Shown one piece after another: positions 38,607 through 50,900 of a DNA stretch of 64,000 bases. The stretch comes from Aristolochia californica (lineage: Eukaryota; Streptophyta; Magnoliopsida; Piperales; Aristolochiaceae): NCBI GenBank assembly GCA_029961685.1, contig JARWKL010000008.1, positions 29,823,619 to 29,887,618 on the forward strand, given 5' to 3'. A program made the translations under genes and the position numbers. The notes beneath the pieces are model-generated. The model was not told the origin of the DNA and did not search any database. It was given only the letters and a program-made list of their open reading frames with translations. The stretch's first letter is position 1. The number at the start of each line of letters is the position of its first letter.

Positions 38607-38862
38607 CATATGGATTGGGAGTTAACGCTCAGTTAAAAATCCTTCGCCTCCCCCTTTTCCCGATTATTGTAGAACCAAATATATAAAAAATAATAAGAGT
38701 TTACAATCCCACACTTTTTGGAATTATCTCTCTCTATATTTTTGCATTGTGCATTTCCGTTTTAGATGCATACTTTTTTCTTAAATCAAAACATGAGTTT
38801 TCACTTCCCCTTCATCTCGTAAACAAAAAAAGAGATTAAATGCAAATAGATCACAACAAAAA

Positions 38863-38962
38863 GAAAATTTTAGAGTTTTGTGTATGAAAAGAATTTAAAG
38901 CAATAGCAAATGGAAAATTTTAGAGTTTTGTGTATGGAAAGAATTTAAAGCAATAACAAATG
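38863..38962. repeat. 50-bp tandem duplication within a monomer
   Basis: Two 50-bp copies, 38863-38912 and 38913-38962, each start GAAAATTTTAGAGTTTTG and end CAAATG. They differ at two positions (GAAAAG against GGAAAG, and TAGCAAATG against TAACAAATG). Their near-identity suggests a recent event. Confidence 0.92.
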
Positions 38963-40014
38963 TAAGTAAAGAAAATTTATTCACTCACCACAAATGTACA
39001 CAAAATATTTTTTTTTTCCAAGTTTTGGAAATTCTACTAGTTCAACCCTAATAGCTCGGAATTTTATAAGAAAGATATTTTTCTACACATGTTTCAAAAA
39101 ATGGATTTGCAAGCTTGAAACATGTTAAGGATGCAAATGACCTATGGATCCAAAACTTTTAAAGGGAATAACATTAAATTCCCAAGTGAACGTGCATTGG
39201 GATATTTACCCGAGTCAAACAAACTATTATTTTCCCATTTAAAAAAATTTTACCTAACGATCATAGATTATTGTAAAGTGATTTATCATGTGTAACAGAC
39301 TATATTTTTTTAAGAAATGACTTTTGAATTGGGAGTCAACACTCAGTTAAAAATTCCCCGCCTCCCCTTTTCTCAACGATTGCAGAACCTGATATGTAAA
39401 AACTAAAAAGAGTTTACAATCCCTAAAAATTACAGACACTATTTGGAATTATATCTCTCTACATTTGTGCATTGTGCATTTACATTTTAGATGTTTAAAT
39501 CAAAACTTGAGTTTTCACTTCCCCATCATCTTGTAAACAAAAAAAGATATAAAAGGCAAATTAAACACAACAAAAGGAAAATTTTAGAGTTTATATATGG
39601 AAAGAATTTAAAGAAATAAAAAATGTAAGTAAATAAAATTTATTGAAACGCCAGAAATTTACACAAACGTTTTGTTAACCAAGTTTTGGAAATTCCACTA
39701 GTTCAACCCTAATAGCTCGGAATTTTATAAATAAGAGATTTTTCTTCACTTGTTTTAAAAAATGGATATGCTTGCTTGAAATATGTTAAAGATGCAAATG
39801 ACCTATGGATCCAAACCTTTTAAAGAGAATAAGATTAAATTCCCAAGTGAACGTGGGGTGGGATATTTCTGAGTCAAACAAGCCATTATTTTGCCCATTT
39901 ACAAAAAACTGACTTAATGATCATAGATGATTGTAAAGTGATTTATGATGCGTAATGGGCTTAATTTTTCTAAGGAATGACTTTTGGATTGGGAGTCAAC
40001 ACTAAGTTAGAAAT

Positions 40015-40040
40015 CCCCCCCCCCCCCCCCCCCCCCCCCC
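40015..40040. repeat. Expanded poly-C tract (26 C)
   Basis: An uninterrupted run of 26 C lies exactly at the monomer position that normally reads ATCCCCCGCCTCCCCCTTTT. The interrupting G and T have been lost and the run lengthened. Slippage is likely, and a sequencing or assembly length error cannot be excluded. Confidence 0.9.
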
Positions 40041-40524
40041 TCTCCTTTTCCGGACAATTGCAGAACCTGATATATAAAAACTAAAAATAGTTTACAATCT
40101 CTTAAAAGTACAGACACTTTTTAGAATTATCTCTCTCTAAATTTTTGCATTGTGCATTTACATTTTAGATATAGACTTTTTTCTTAAATCAAAAATTGAG
40201 TTTTCACTTCCCCATAATCTCGTAAAAAAAAGAGATAAACGCCAAATAGATCACAACAAAAATGAAAATTTTAGAGTTTATGTATGGAAAAAATTTAAAG
40301 CAATCACAAATGTAAGTAAAGAAGATATAATCACACACCAAAAATGTACACAAAATTTTGTTATCCAAGTTTGGGAAATTCCAGTAGTTCAACCCTAATA
40401 GATCGAAATTTTAAAAGAAAGATATTTTTCCACACATGTTTTAAAAAATGGTTATGCGTGCTTGAAACATGTTTAAGAAGCAAATGACCTCTGGACCCAA
40501 ACCTTTTAAAGAGAATAACATTAA

Positions 40525-40540
40525 ATTCCCGAGTCAAACA
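40525..40540. other. Deletion junction in monomer
   Basis: TTAAATTCCC is joined to GAGTCAAACAAGCC, losing AAGTGAACGTG through GGGATATTTACC. Both ends carry CCC, fitting a short-direct-repeat deletion. Confidence 0.8.
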
Positions 40541-40872
40541 AGCCATTAGTTTGCCCATTTAGAAAAAGTTGTCCTAATAATCATAGATGAATGGAAAGTG
40601 ATTTATCATGCCTAATGGGCTATATTTTTGTAAGGAATGACTTATGGATTGGGAGTCAACACTCTGTTAAAAATCCCCCAACTCCCCCTTTTCTCGACGA
40701 TTGTAGAACCTGATATATAAAATCTAAAAAGATTTTTCAATCCCTCAAAATTACAGACAATTTTTGGAATTTATCTCTCTCTACATTTCTGCATTGTGCA
40801 TTTCCATTTTAGATGTATATTTTTTTCTTAAATATAAACTAGAGTTGTCACTTTCCCTTCTTCTCGTCAGGG

Positions 40873-40894
40873 AAAAAAAAAAAAAAAAAAAAAA
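40873..40894. repeat. Expanded poly-A tract (22 A)
   Basis: The monomer A-tract after CTCGT is 22 A here and is bordered by GGG on both sides (CAGGG before, GGGCAAAT after). The usual GAGATAAAA is absorbed or lost. Confidence 0.9.
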
Positions 40895-42164
40895 GGGCAA
40901 ATAGATCACAACAAAATAAAAATTTTAGAGTTTATGTATGGTAAGAAAATTTATCCTCACACCACAAATGGACAAAAAAATTTTGTTATCCAATTTTGGG
41001 AAATTCCACTAGTTCAACCCTAATAGCTCAAAATTTAATAAGATAGAGATTTTTCTACCCATGTTTTAAAATATTGATATGCATGCTTGAAACTTGTTAA
41101 AGATGCAAATGACCTTTGGATCAAAACCTTTTAAAGAGAATAACATTAAATACCCATGTGAACGTGCGGTGGGAAATTTACCCGAGTCAAACAAGACATT
41201 ATTTTGCCCATTTACAAAAAGCTGACCTTACGATCATAGATGATTGTAAAGTGATTTATCGTGCATAAAGGGATAAATTTTTGTAAGGAATGACTTATAG
41301 ATTGGGAGTCAACACTCAGTTAGAAATTCTCTGCCTCCACCTTTTCCCGATGATTGTAGAACTTGATATATAAAAATTATAGACACTTTTTGGAATTATC
41401 TCTTTCTACATTTGTGCATTGTGGATTTAAATTTTAGATGTATATTTTTTTCTTAAATCAAGAGTTTTCACTTCCCCATCATCTTGTAAACAAAAAAAGA
41501 GATAAAAGGCAATTAGATCACAACCAATGAAAATTTTAGAGTTTATGTACAGAAAGAATTTAAAGCAATAAAAAATGTTAGTAAATAAAATTTATTTACA
41601 CACCACAAATGTACACAAAAGTTTTGTTATCCAAGTTTGGGAAATTCCAATAGTTCAACCTTAATAGTGCGGAATTTTATAAAAAAGAGATTTTTCTTCA
41701 CATTTTTTAAAAAATGGATATGCAAGCTTGAAACATGTAAAAGATGGAAATGACCTACGGATCCAAACCTTTTAAAGAGAATAACATTTAATTCTCAAGT
41801 GAACGTGCGGTGGAATACTTACCTGAGTCCAACAAGCTATTATTTTGCCCTTTTACAAAAAACTGACCTAACGGTCAAAGATAATTGTAAAGTGATTTAT
41901 CATGCTTAGCGGGCTATATTTTTATAAGGAATGACTTATAGATTGGGAGACAACACTCATTTAAAAATCCCTCGCCTCCCCCTTTTCCCGACGATTGCAG
42001 AACCTGATATATAAAAACAAAAAAGAGTTTACAATCCTTAAAAATTAGAGACACTTTTTGGAATAATCTCTCTCTACATTTGTGCATTGTGCTTTTAAAT
42101 TTTAAAACTATACTTTTTTCTTAAATCAAAACTAGAGTTTTCACTTCCCCTTCATCTCGTAAAC

Positions 42165-42184
42165 AAAAAAAAAAAAAAAAAAAA
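42165..42184. repeat. Expanded poly-A tract (20 A)
   Basis: Follows CATCTCGTAAAC and precedes CCAAAATAGATCAC. The GAGATAAAAGG segment is missing, as in the 40.9-kb case two units upstream. Confidence 0.9.
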
Positions 42185-43982
42185 CCAAAATAGATCACAA
42201 CAAAATAAAATTTTTAGAGTTTATATATAGAAATAATTTAAAGCAATAACAAATGTAAGTAAAGAAAATTTATTCACACACCACAAATGAAAATAAAAGT
42301 TTTGTTATCCAAGTGTTGGGAAATTCCACTAGTTCAACCCTAACAGCTCGGAATTTTATAAGAATGAGATTTTTCTATAAATGATTTAAAAAATGGATGA
42401 GCAAGCTTGAAACATGTTAAAGATTCAAATGACCTATGGATCCAAATCTTTTAAAGAGAATAACATTAAATTCATGAGTGAACGTGCGGAGGGATATTTT
42501 CCCGAGTCAAACAAGCCATTAATTTTTCCATTTACAAAAAGCTGACCTAACGATCATAGGTCACTGTAAAGTGATTTATCATGAGTAACGAGTTATATTT
42601 TTGTAAGGAATGACTTATCGATTGGGAGTCAACACTCGGTTAAAAATCCCCTGCCTCCCCCTTTTCCCGACAATTGCAGAACCTGATAGAGTTTACAATC
42701 CCTAAAAATTACTGACACATTTGGGATTTATCTCTCCCTATATTTGTGCACTGTGCATTTAAATTCTAGATATATTCTTTTTTCTTAAATCAAAACTTGA
42801 GTTTTCACTTCCTCTTCATCTTGTAAACAAAAAAAGAGATAAAAGCCAAATAGATCACAACAAAATGAAAATTTTAGAGTTTATGTATGGAAATAATTTA
42901 AAGCAATAAAAAATGTAAGTAAAGAAAATTTATTCACACACCACAAATCTACACAAAAGTTTTTTTATCCAAGTTTGGGAAATTCCACAGGTTCAACCCT
43001 AATAGCTCGGAATTTTATAAGAAAGAGATTTTTCTACACATGTTTTAAAAAATGGATATGCTTGCTTGAAACATGTTAAAAATGAAAATGACCTACAGAT
43101 CCAAACCTTTTAAAGAGAATAACATTAAATTCCCAAGTGAACGTGCGGTGGGATATTTACTCGTGTCAAACAAGCCATTATAATGCCCCACTTACAAAAA
43201 GCTGACCTAACGATCATAGAAGATTGTAAAGTGATTTACCATGTATAACGCGCTATATTTTTCTAAGGAATGACTGATGGATTGGGAGTCAACACTCAGT
43301 TAAAAATCCCTTGCCTCTCCCTTTTCCTGACGATTGTAGAACCTAATATATAAAAACTAAAAAGAGTTTACAATCCCTAAAAATTACAAAAACATTTTTC
43401 GAATTATCTCTCTCTAAATTTGTCCATTGTGCATTTCAATTTTAGTTGTAACATTTTTTTTGAAATCAAAACTTGAGTTTTCACTTTCCCTTCAGCTCAT
43501 AATCAAAAAAGGAGATAAAAGGCAAATACATCACATCAAAATGAAAATTTTAGAGTTTATGTATGGAAAGAATTTAAAGCAATAAAAAATGTAAGTAAAT
43601 AAAAATCTATTCACACACCACAAATGAAAAAAAAAATTTGTTATCCATGTTTTCGGAAATTCCACTTGTTCAACCCAAACAGCTCGGAATTTTATAAGAA
43701 AGAAATTTTTCTACACATGTTTTAAAAAATGGATAAGCTTGCTTGAAACATGTTAAAGATGCAAATGACCTATGGATCCAAACCTTTTAAAGAGAATAAC
43801 AATAAATTTTCAAGTGAACGTGCGGTGGGATATTTACCTGAGTCAAACTAGCCATTATTTTGCCCATTTACAAAAACTGACCTAACGATCATAGATGATT
43901 GTAATTTGATTTATCATGCATAACGGGCTATATTTTTGTAAGGAATGACTTATGGATAGGGAGTCAACACTCAGTTAAACAA

Positions 43983-43995
43983 CCCCCCCCCCCCC
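43983..43995. repeat. Poly-C tract (13 C)
   Basis: Thirteen C at the same monomer position as the 26-C run four kb upstream, again with the usual GCCT interruption lost. This is an independent or shared purification of the C-tract. Confidence 0.88.
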
Positions 43996-44757
43996 TTTTC
44001 CCAACGATTGCAGAACCTGATATACAAAAACTAAAAAGAGTTTACAATCCTTAAAAATTACAGACACTTTTTGGAATTATCACTCTCTACATATGTGTAT
44101 TGGGCATTTACATTTTAGATGTTTAATTTTTTCTTAAATATAAACTTGAGTTTTCACTTTCCCATCATCACGTAAACGAGATAAAAGGCAAATAGATCAC
44201 AACAAAATGAAAATTTTAGAGTTTATGTGGAAAGAATATAAAGGTATAACAAATGTAAGAAACAAAATTGATTTACACACCACAAATGAATCAAAAGTTT
44301 AGTCATCCATGTTTGGGAAAAACCGCTAGTTCAACCCTAATAACTCAAAATTTTAGAAGAAAGAGATTTTTCTACAAATTATTTAAAAAATGGAGATGCG
44401 TGCTTGAAACAGGTTAAAGATTCAAATGACCTATGGATCCAAACCTTTTAAAGAGAATAACTTTAAATTCAAAAATGAAAGTGAGGTGGGATATTTACCT
44501 AAGTAAAAAAAGCCATTATTTTGCCCATTTACAAAAAGCTGACATAATGATCATAGATGACTGTAAAGTGATTTTTCATGCGTAACGGGCTATATTTTTG
44601 TAAGGAATGACTTATGGATTGGGAGTCAACACTCAGTTAAAAATCCCCCGCCTCCCCCTTTTCTCGATGATTACAAAACCTGATATATAAAACATAAAAA
44701 GAGTTTAAAATCCCTTAAAATTACTGACACTTTTGGCAATTATCTCTCTCAACCTTT

Positions 44758-44778
44758 GTGCATTGTGCATTGTGCATT
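44758..44778. repeat. Three tandem GTGCATT units
   Basis: Most monomers carry two GTGCATT copies in TTTGTGCATTGTGCATTTCC. This unit has three, 44758-44764, 44765-44771 and 44772-44778, a one-unit slippage gain. Confidence 0.92.
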
Positions 44779-47700
44779 TACATTTTAGATGTATACTTTT
44801 TTCTTAAATCAAAACTTAAGTTTTCACTTTCCCTTTAGTAAACAAAAAAGGAGATAAAAGCCAAATAGATCACAATAAAATAAAAAATTTAGCCTTTATG
44901 TATGGAAAGAATTTAAAGCAATAACAAATGTAATTAAAGAAAATTTATTCTCACACCACAGATGTACACAAAAGTTTTGTTATCCATGTTTGGGAAATTC
45001 CACTAGTACAACTCTAGAGTTCACAATTTTAAAAGAAAGAGATATTTCTACACATGTTTTAAAAAATGGATATGCAAGCTTCAAACATGGTAAATATGAA
45101 AATGACCTATGGATCCAAACATTTTAAAGAGAACAACATTAATTGCCAAGTGAACGTGCGGTGGGATATTTACTCGAGTCAAACAAACCAATCTTTCGCC
45201 CATTTACAAAAGTTGACCTAACGATCATAGATGACTGTAAAGTGAGTTATGATGCGTAACGGGCTATATTTTTGTAAGGAATGACTTATCGATTGGGAGT
45301 CAACACTTGGTTAAAAATACCCTGCATCCCCTTTTTCCCGAGTATTGCAGAACCTAATATATAAAACGTAAAAAGATTTTACAATCCCTAAAAATTACAG
45401 ACACTTTTTCGAATTATCTCTCTCTACATTTTTTCTTTCTGCATTTACATTTTAGATGTATACGTTATTCATAAATCAAAACTTGAGTTTTTACTTTCCC
45501 TTCATCTCGTGAAAAAAAAAAGAGATAAAAGGCAAATATATCACAACAAAATGAAAATTTTAGAGTTTATATATGGAAAGAATTTAAAGCAATAACAAAT
45601 GTAAGTAAAGAAAATTTACTCACACCCCACAAAAGAACACAAAAGTTTTGTTATCCAAGTTTAGGGAAATTCCACTAGTTCAACCCTAACTGCTCCGAAT
45701 TTTATAAGAAAGATATTTTTCTACACATGTTTTAAAAAATGGATTTGCATGCTTGAAACATGTTAAAGATTCAAATAACCTATGGATCCAAACCTTTTAA
45801 AAAGAATAAAATTAAAGTCCCAAATGAATGAGCGGTGGGATATTTACTAGAGTCAAACAAGCCCTTATTTTGCCTATTTACAAAAAGTTGACCTAACAAT
45901 CATAGATGATTTTAAAGAGATTTATCATGAGTAACGGGCTATATTTTTTTAAGGAATGACTTATGGATTGGGAGTCAAAACTCAGTTAAAAATCCCCCGT
46001 CTCCCCCTTTTCCTGACGTTTGCAGAACCTGATATATAAAAACTAAAAAGAGTTTACAATCCCTAAAAATTACAGAAACTTTTTGGAAAGATCTCTCTCT
46101 ACATTTGTGCATTGTGTATTTTAGATGTATACTTTTTTCTTAAATCAAAACTTGAGTTTTCACCTCGTAAAAGAAAAAAAAGATAAAAGGCAAATAGATC
46201 ACAACAAAATGAAATTTTAGAGTTTATGTATGGAAAGAATTTAAAGCAATAAAAAATGTAAGTAAAGAAAATTTAATCACATAACACAAATGAATAGAAC
46301 AGTTTTGTTATCCAAGTTTAGGAAATTCCTCTACTTCAACCCTAATAACTCAGAATTTTATAAAAAAGAGATTTTTCTACCAATGTTTTAAAAAAATCGA
46401 TATGCAACCTTGAAACATTTTAAAGATGCAAATGACCTATGGATCCAAACCTTTTAAAGAGAATAAAATTAAATTCCCAAGTGAACATTTTGTGGGATAT
46501 TTACTCGAGTCAAACAAAGTCATTATTTTGGCAATTTACAAAAAACTGACCTAACGATCATAGATGACTGTAAAGTGATTTATCAAGCGTAACTGGCTAT
46601 ATTTTTGTAAGGAATGAATTATGCATTGGGAGTCAACACTCAATTGAAAATTCCCCGCCTCCCCCTTTTCCCTACGATTGCAGAACCTGATATATAAAAA
46701 ATAAAAAGATTTTACAATCCCTAAAAATTACAGACACTTTTTGGAATTAACTCTCTCTACATTTTTGCATTGTGCATTTCCATTTTAGATGTGTACTTTT
46801 TTCTTAAATCAAAACTCGAGTTTTCACTTTCCCTTCATCTTGTAAACAAAAAAAGAGATAAAAGGCAAATAGATCACAACAAAATGAAAATTTCAGAGTT
46901 TATGTATGGCAAGAATTTAGAGTAATAAAAAATTTAAGTAAAGAAAATTTATCCACAAACCACAAATGAACACAAAAGTTTTGTTATCCAGGTTTGGGAA
47001 ATTCCACTAGTTCACCCCTAATTGCTCGGAATTTTATAAGAAAGAGATTTTTCTACACATGCTTTTAAAAATGGATATGCATGCTTGAAACATGTTAAAG
47101 ATGCAAATGACCTATGGATCCAAACTATTTAAAGTGAATAACTTTAAATTCCCAAGTGAACGTGTGATGGGATATTTACCTGAGTCAAACAAGCCATTAT
47201 TTTGCCCATTTACAAAAAGCTGACCTAACGATCATAGATGTTGTAAAGTGATTTATCATGCATAATGGGCTATATTTTTTAAAGGAATGACTTATGGATT
47301 GGGAGTCGACACTCAATTAAAAATCCCCCGCCTCCCCCTTTTCTCGACGATTGCAGAACCTGATATAAAAAAACTAAAAATAATTTAGAATACCAAAAAA
47401 TTACAAACACTTTTTTGGAATTATCTTTGTATACATTTGCACGTTGTGCATTTCTATTTTAGACGTATACTTTTTTCTTAAATCAAAACTTGGGTTTTCA
47501 CTTTCCCGTCATCTTGTAAAAAAAAAAAGACATAAAAGGCAAATAGATCACCACTAAATGAAAATTTTAGAGTTTATGTATGGAAAGAATTTAAAGCAAT
47601 AACAAATGTAAGTAAAGAAAATTTATTCACACACCACAAATGAACACAAAAATTTTGTTATCCAAGTTTGGGAAATTCCACTAGTTGAACCCTAATAGCT

Positions 47701-47869
47701 CGGAATTTTACTAGAAAGAGATTTTTCTACTCATTTTTAAAAATGGATATGCATGCTTGAAACACGTTAAAGATAGAAATGACCAATGGATCCAAAAATT
47801 TTAAAGAGAATAACATTAAATTCCCAAGTGAACGTGCACTGGGATATTTACCCGAGTAAAACCAGCCAT

Positions 47870-47957
47870 TATCCTGCGTAACGGCCTATATTTTTGTAAG
47901 GAATTGATGATTGGAAAATGATTTAACATGCGTAAAGGGCTATATTTTTGTAAGGAT
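47870..47957. repeat. Rearranged monomer with duplicated GGGCTATATTTTTG box
   Basis: TGCGTAACGGCCTATATTTTTGTAAGGAAT (47875-47904 by position, key box CTATATTTTTGTAAGG) is followed by TGATGATTGGAAAATGATTTAA and then a second CATGCGTAAAGGGCTATATTTTTGTAAGG-type copy ending about 47957. The normal TTTGCCCATTTACAAAAAGCTGACC piece is missing. It is a local duplication plus deletion found in no other unit I read. Confidence 0.82.
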
Positions 47958-50900
47958 TGACTTATGGATTGGGAGTCAACACTCAGTTAAAAATCCCTCG
48001 CCTCCCCCTTTTCCCGACGATTGCAGAACCTGATATATAAAATCTAAAAAGAGTTTCCAATCCCTAAAAATTACAGACACTTTATGGAATTATCTCTTTC
48101 TACATTTGTGCAATGTGCATTTCCATTTTAGATGTATACTTTTTTCTTAAATCAAAACTTGAGTTTTCACTTTCCCTTCATCTCGTAAGCAAAAAAAGAG
48201 ATAAATGGCAAATAAATCACAACAAAATGAAAATTTTAGAGTTTAATTATGGAAAGAATTTAAAGCAATAAAAAATGTAAGTAAAGAAAATTTATTCGCA
48301 TACCCCAAATGAACACAAAAGTTTTGTAATCCAAGTTTGGGAAATGCCACCAGTTCGACGCTAATAGCTAGGAATTTTATAAGACAGAGATTTTTCTAAG
48401 CATGTTTTAAAAAATGGATATACAAGGTTGAAACATGTTAAAGATGAAAATAACTTATGGATCCAAACCTTCTAAAGAGAATAACCTTAAATTTCGAAGT
48501 GAACGTGCGGTGGGATATTTACTCGAGTCAAACAAACCATTATTTTTCCCATTTACAAAAAGCAGACTTAACGATCATAGATGATTGTAAAGTGATTTAT
48601 CATGGGTAATGGGCGATATTTTTTATAGGAATGACTTATCGATTCGAAGTCCTCCGCCTTTTCCCGACGATTGCACAACCTGGTATATAAAAACTAAAAA
48701 GAGTTGACAATCCCTAAAAAGTACAGTCACTTTTATGAATTATCACTCTCTACATTTGTGCATTGTGCATTTCCATTTTAGATGTATACTTGTTTCTTAA
48801 ATCAAAACTTGAGTTTTCACTTTCCCTCTTTCTCGTAAACAAAAAAGGATATAAATAGATCACAACAAAATTAAAATTTTAGAGTTTATGTATGGAAAGA
48901 ATTTAAAGCAATAATAAATTTAAGTAAATAAAATTTATTCACAGACCACAAATGACCACAAAATATTTGTTATCCTAGTTTGGGAAATTCCCCTTGTTGA
49001 ACCCTAATAGCTTGGAAGTTTTTAAGAAAGATATTTTTCTACGCATGTTTTAAAAAATGGATATGCATGCTTGAAACATGTTAAAGATGCAAATGATCTA
49101 TGGATCCAAACCTTTTAAAGAGAATAACATTAAATTCCCAAGTGAACGTGCGGTGGGATATTTACCCGAGTTAAAAAGGACATTATTTTGCCCATTTACA
49201 AAAAGCTGACCTAACGATCATAGATGATTGTAAAGTTTTTTATCTAGCATGATAGGCTATATTTCTTTATGGAATGACTTATGGATTTGGAGTCAACACT
49301 CAGTTAAAAATCCGCCACCTCCCCCTTTTTCCGAAGATTGCAAAACCTGATATATAAAAGCCAAAAAGTGTTTACAATCCCTAAAAATTACAAACACTTT
49401 TTGGAAATATCTCTCTCTACATTTATGCATTGTGCGTTTCCATTTTAGATGGATACTTTTTTCTTAAATCAAAACTAGAGTTTTCACTTTACCTTCATCT
49501 CGTAAAAAAAAAATGAGATAAAAGGCAAATAGATCACCCCTAAATGAAAATTTTAGAGTTTATGTATGGAAAGAATTTAATGCAATAGAAAATTTAAGTA
49601 AAGAAAATTTATTGACACACCACAAATGAACTCAAAAATTTTGTTATCCAAGTTTGGGAAATTCTTCTAGTTGAACCCGAATAGCTCGGAATTTTATGAG
49701 AGAGAGATTTTTCTACTCAAGTTTTAAAAAATGGATATGCATGCTTGAAAGTTGTTAAAGATGCACATGACCTTTGGATCCAAACCTTTTAAAGAGACTA
49801 AAATTAAATTCCCAAGTGAACGTGCAGTGGGATATTTACCTTAGTCAAACAAGCCATTATTTTGCCCATTTACAAAAGCTGACCTAACGAACATAAATGA
49901 TTATAAAGTGATTTATCATGCCTAACGGGCTATATTTTTGTAAGGAATGACTACTAGTATGGGAGTCCAGACCAATGAAAAATCCCTTACCACTTTTCCT
50001 GACGATCACATAACCTAATATATAAAAACTAGAAAGATTTTACTATCCCTAAAAATTATAGTCACTTTTTGGAATTATATCTCTCTATATTTGTGCATTG
50101 TGCATTTTCATTTTAGATGTATACTTTTTTCTTAAATCAAAACTTGAGTTTTCAGTTTCCCTTCATATCGTAAACAAAAAAGAGATGAAAGGCAAATAGA
50201 TCACAACAAATGAAAATTTTAGAGTTTATGCGTGGAAAGAATTTAAAGAAATAAAAAATGTAAGTAAAGAAAATTTATTCATACACCACAAATTTACACA
50301 AAAGTTTTGTTATCTAAGTTTGGAAAAATTCCACTAGTTCAACCCTTATAGCTCAGAATTTTATAAGAAAGAGATTTTTCTACACAAGTTTTAAAAAATG
50401 GATATGCATTCTTGAAACATGTTAAAGATGCAAATGACTTATGGATCCAAACCTTTAAAAGAGAATAACATTTAATTCCCAAGTGAACGTGCAGTTGGAT
50501 ATTTATTCGAGTCAAACAATCGATTATTTTGCCCATTTACAAAAAGCTGACCTAACGATCATAGATGATTGTAAAATGATTTATCATGCATAACGGGCTA
50601 TATTTTTGTAAGGAATAACTTATGGAATGGGAGTCAACATTCAGTAAAAAATCCCGCGCCTCCCCCTTTTCCTGACGAGTTCAGAACCTGATATATAAAA
50701 ACTAAAAAGAGTTTACAATCCCTAAAAATTACATAAACTTTTTGGAATTATTTCTCTCTACATTTGTTCATTGTGAATTTCCATTTAAGATGTATACTTT
50801 TTTCTTAAATAGAAACTTGAGTTTTCACTTTCGCTTCATCTCGTAGAACAAAAAGAGAGATAAAAGGAAAATAGATCACAATGAAATGAAAATTTTAGAG

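Larger units (their letters stand above)
38790..42830. repeat. Satellite sub-block with CACTTCCCC variant
   Basis: Units near 38.80, 39.52, 40.21, 41.47 and 42.14 kb read TTCACTTCCCC where nearly all others read TTCACTTTCCC, and several also read CAAATGTACACAAAA in place of CAAATGAACACAAAA. The 42.80-kb unit reads CACTTCCTC. This is a local variant domain of about 4 kb. It also holds the expanded C and A tracts. Confidence 0.75.
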
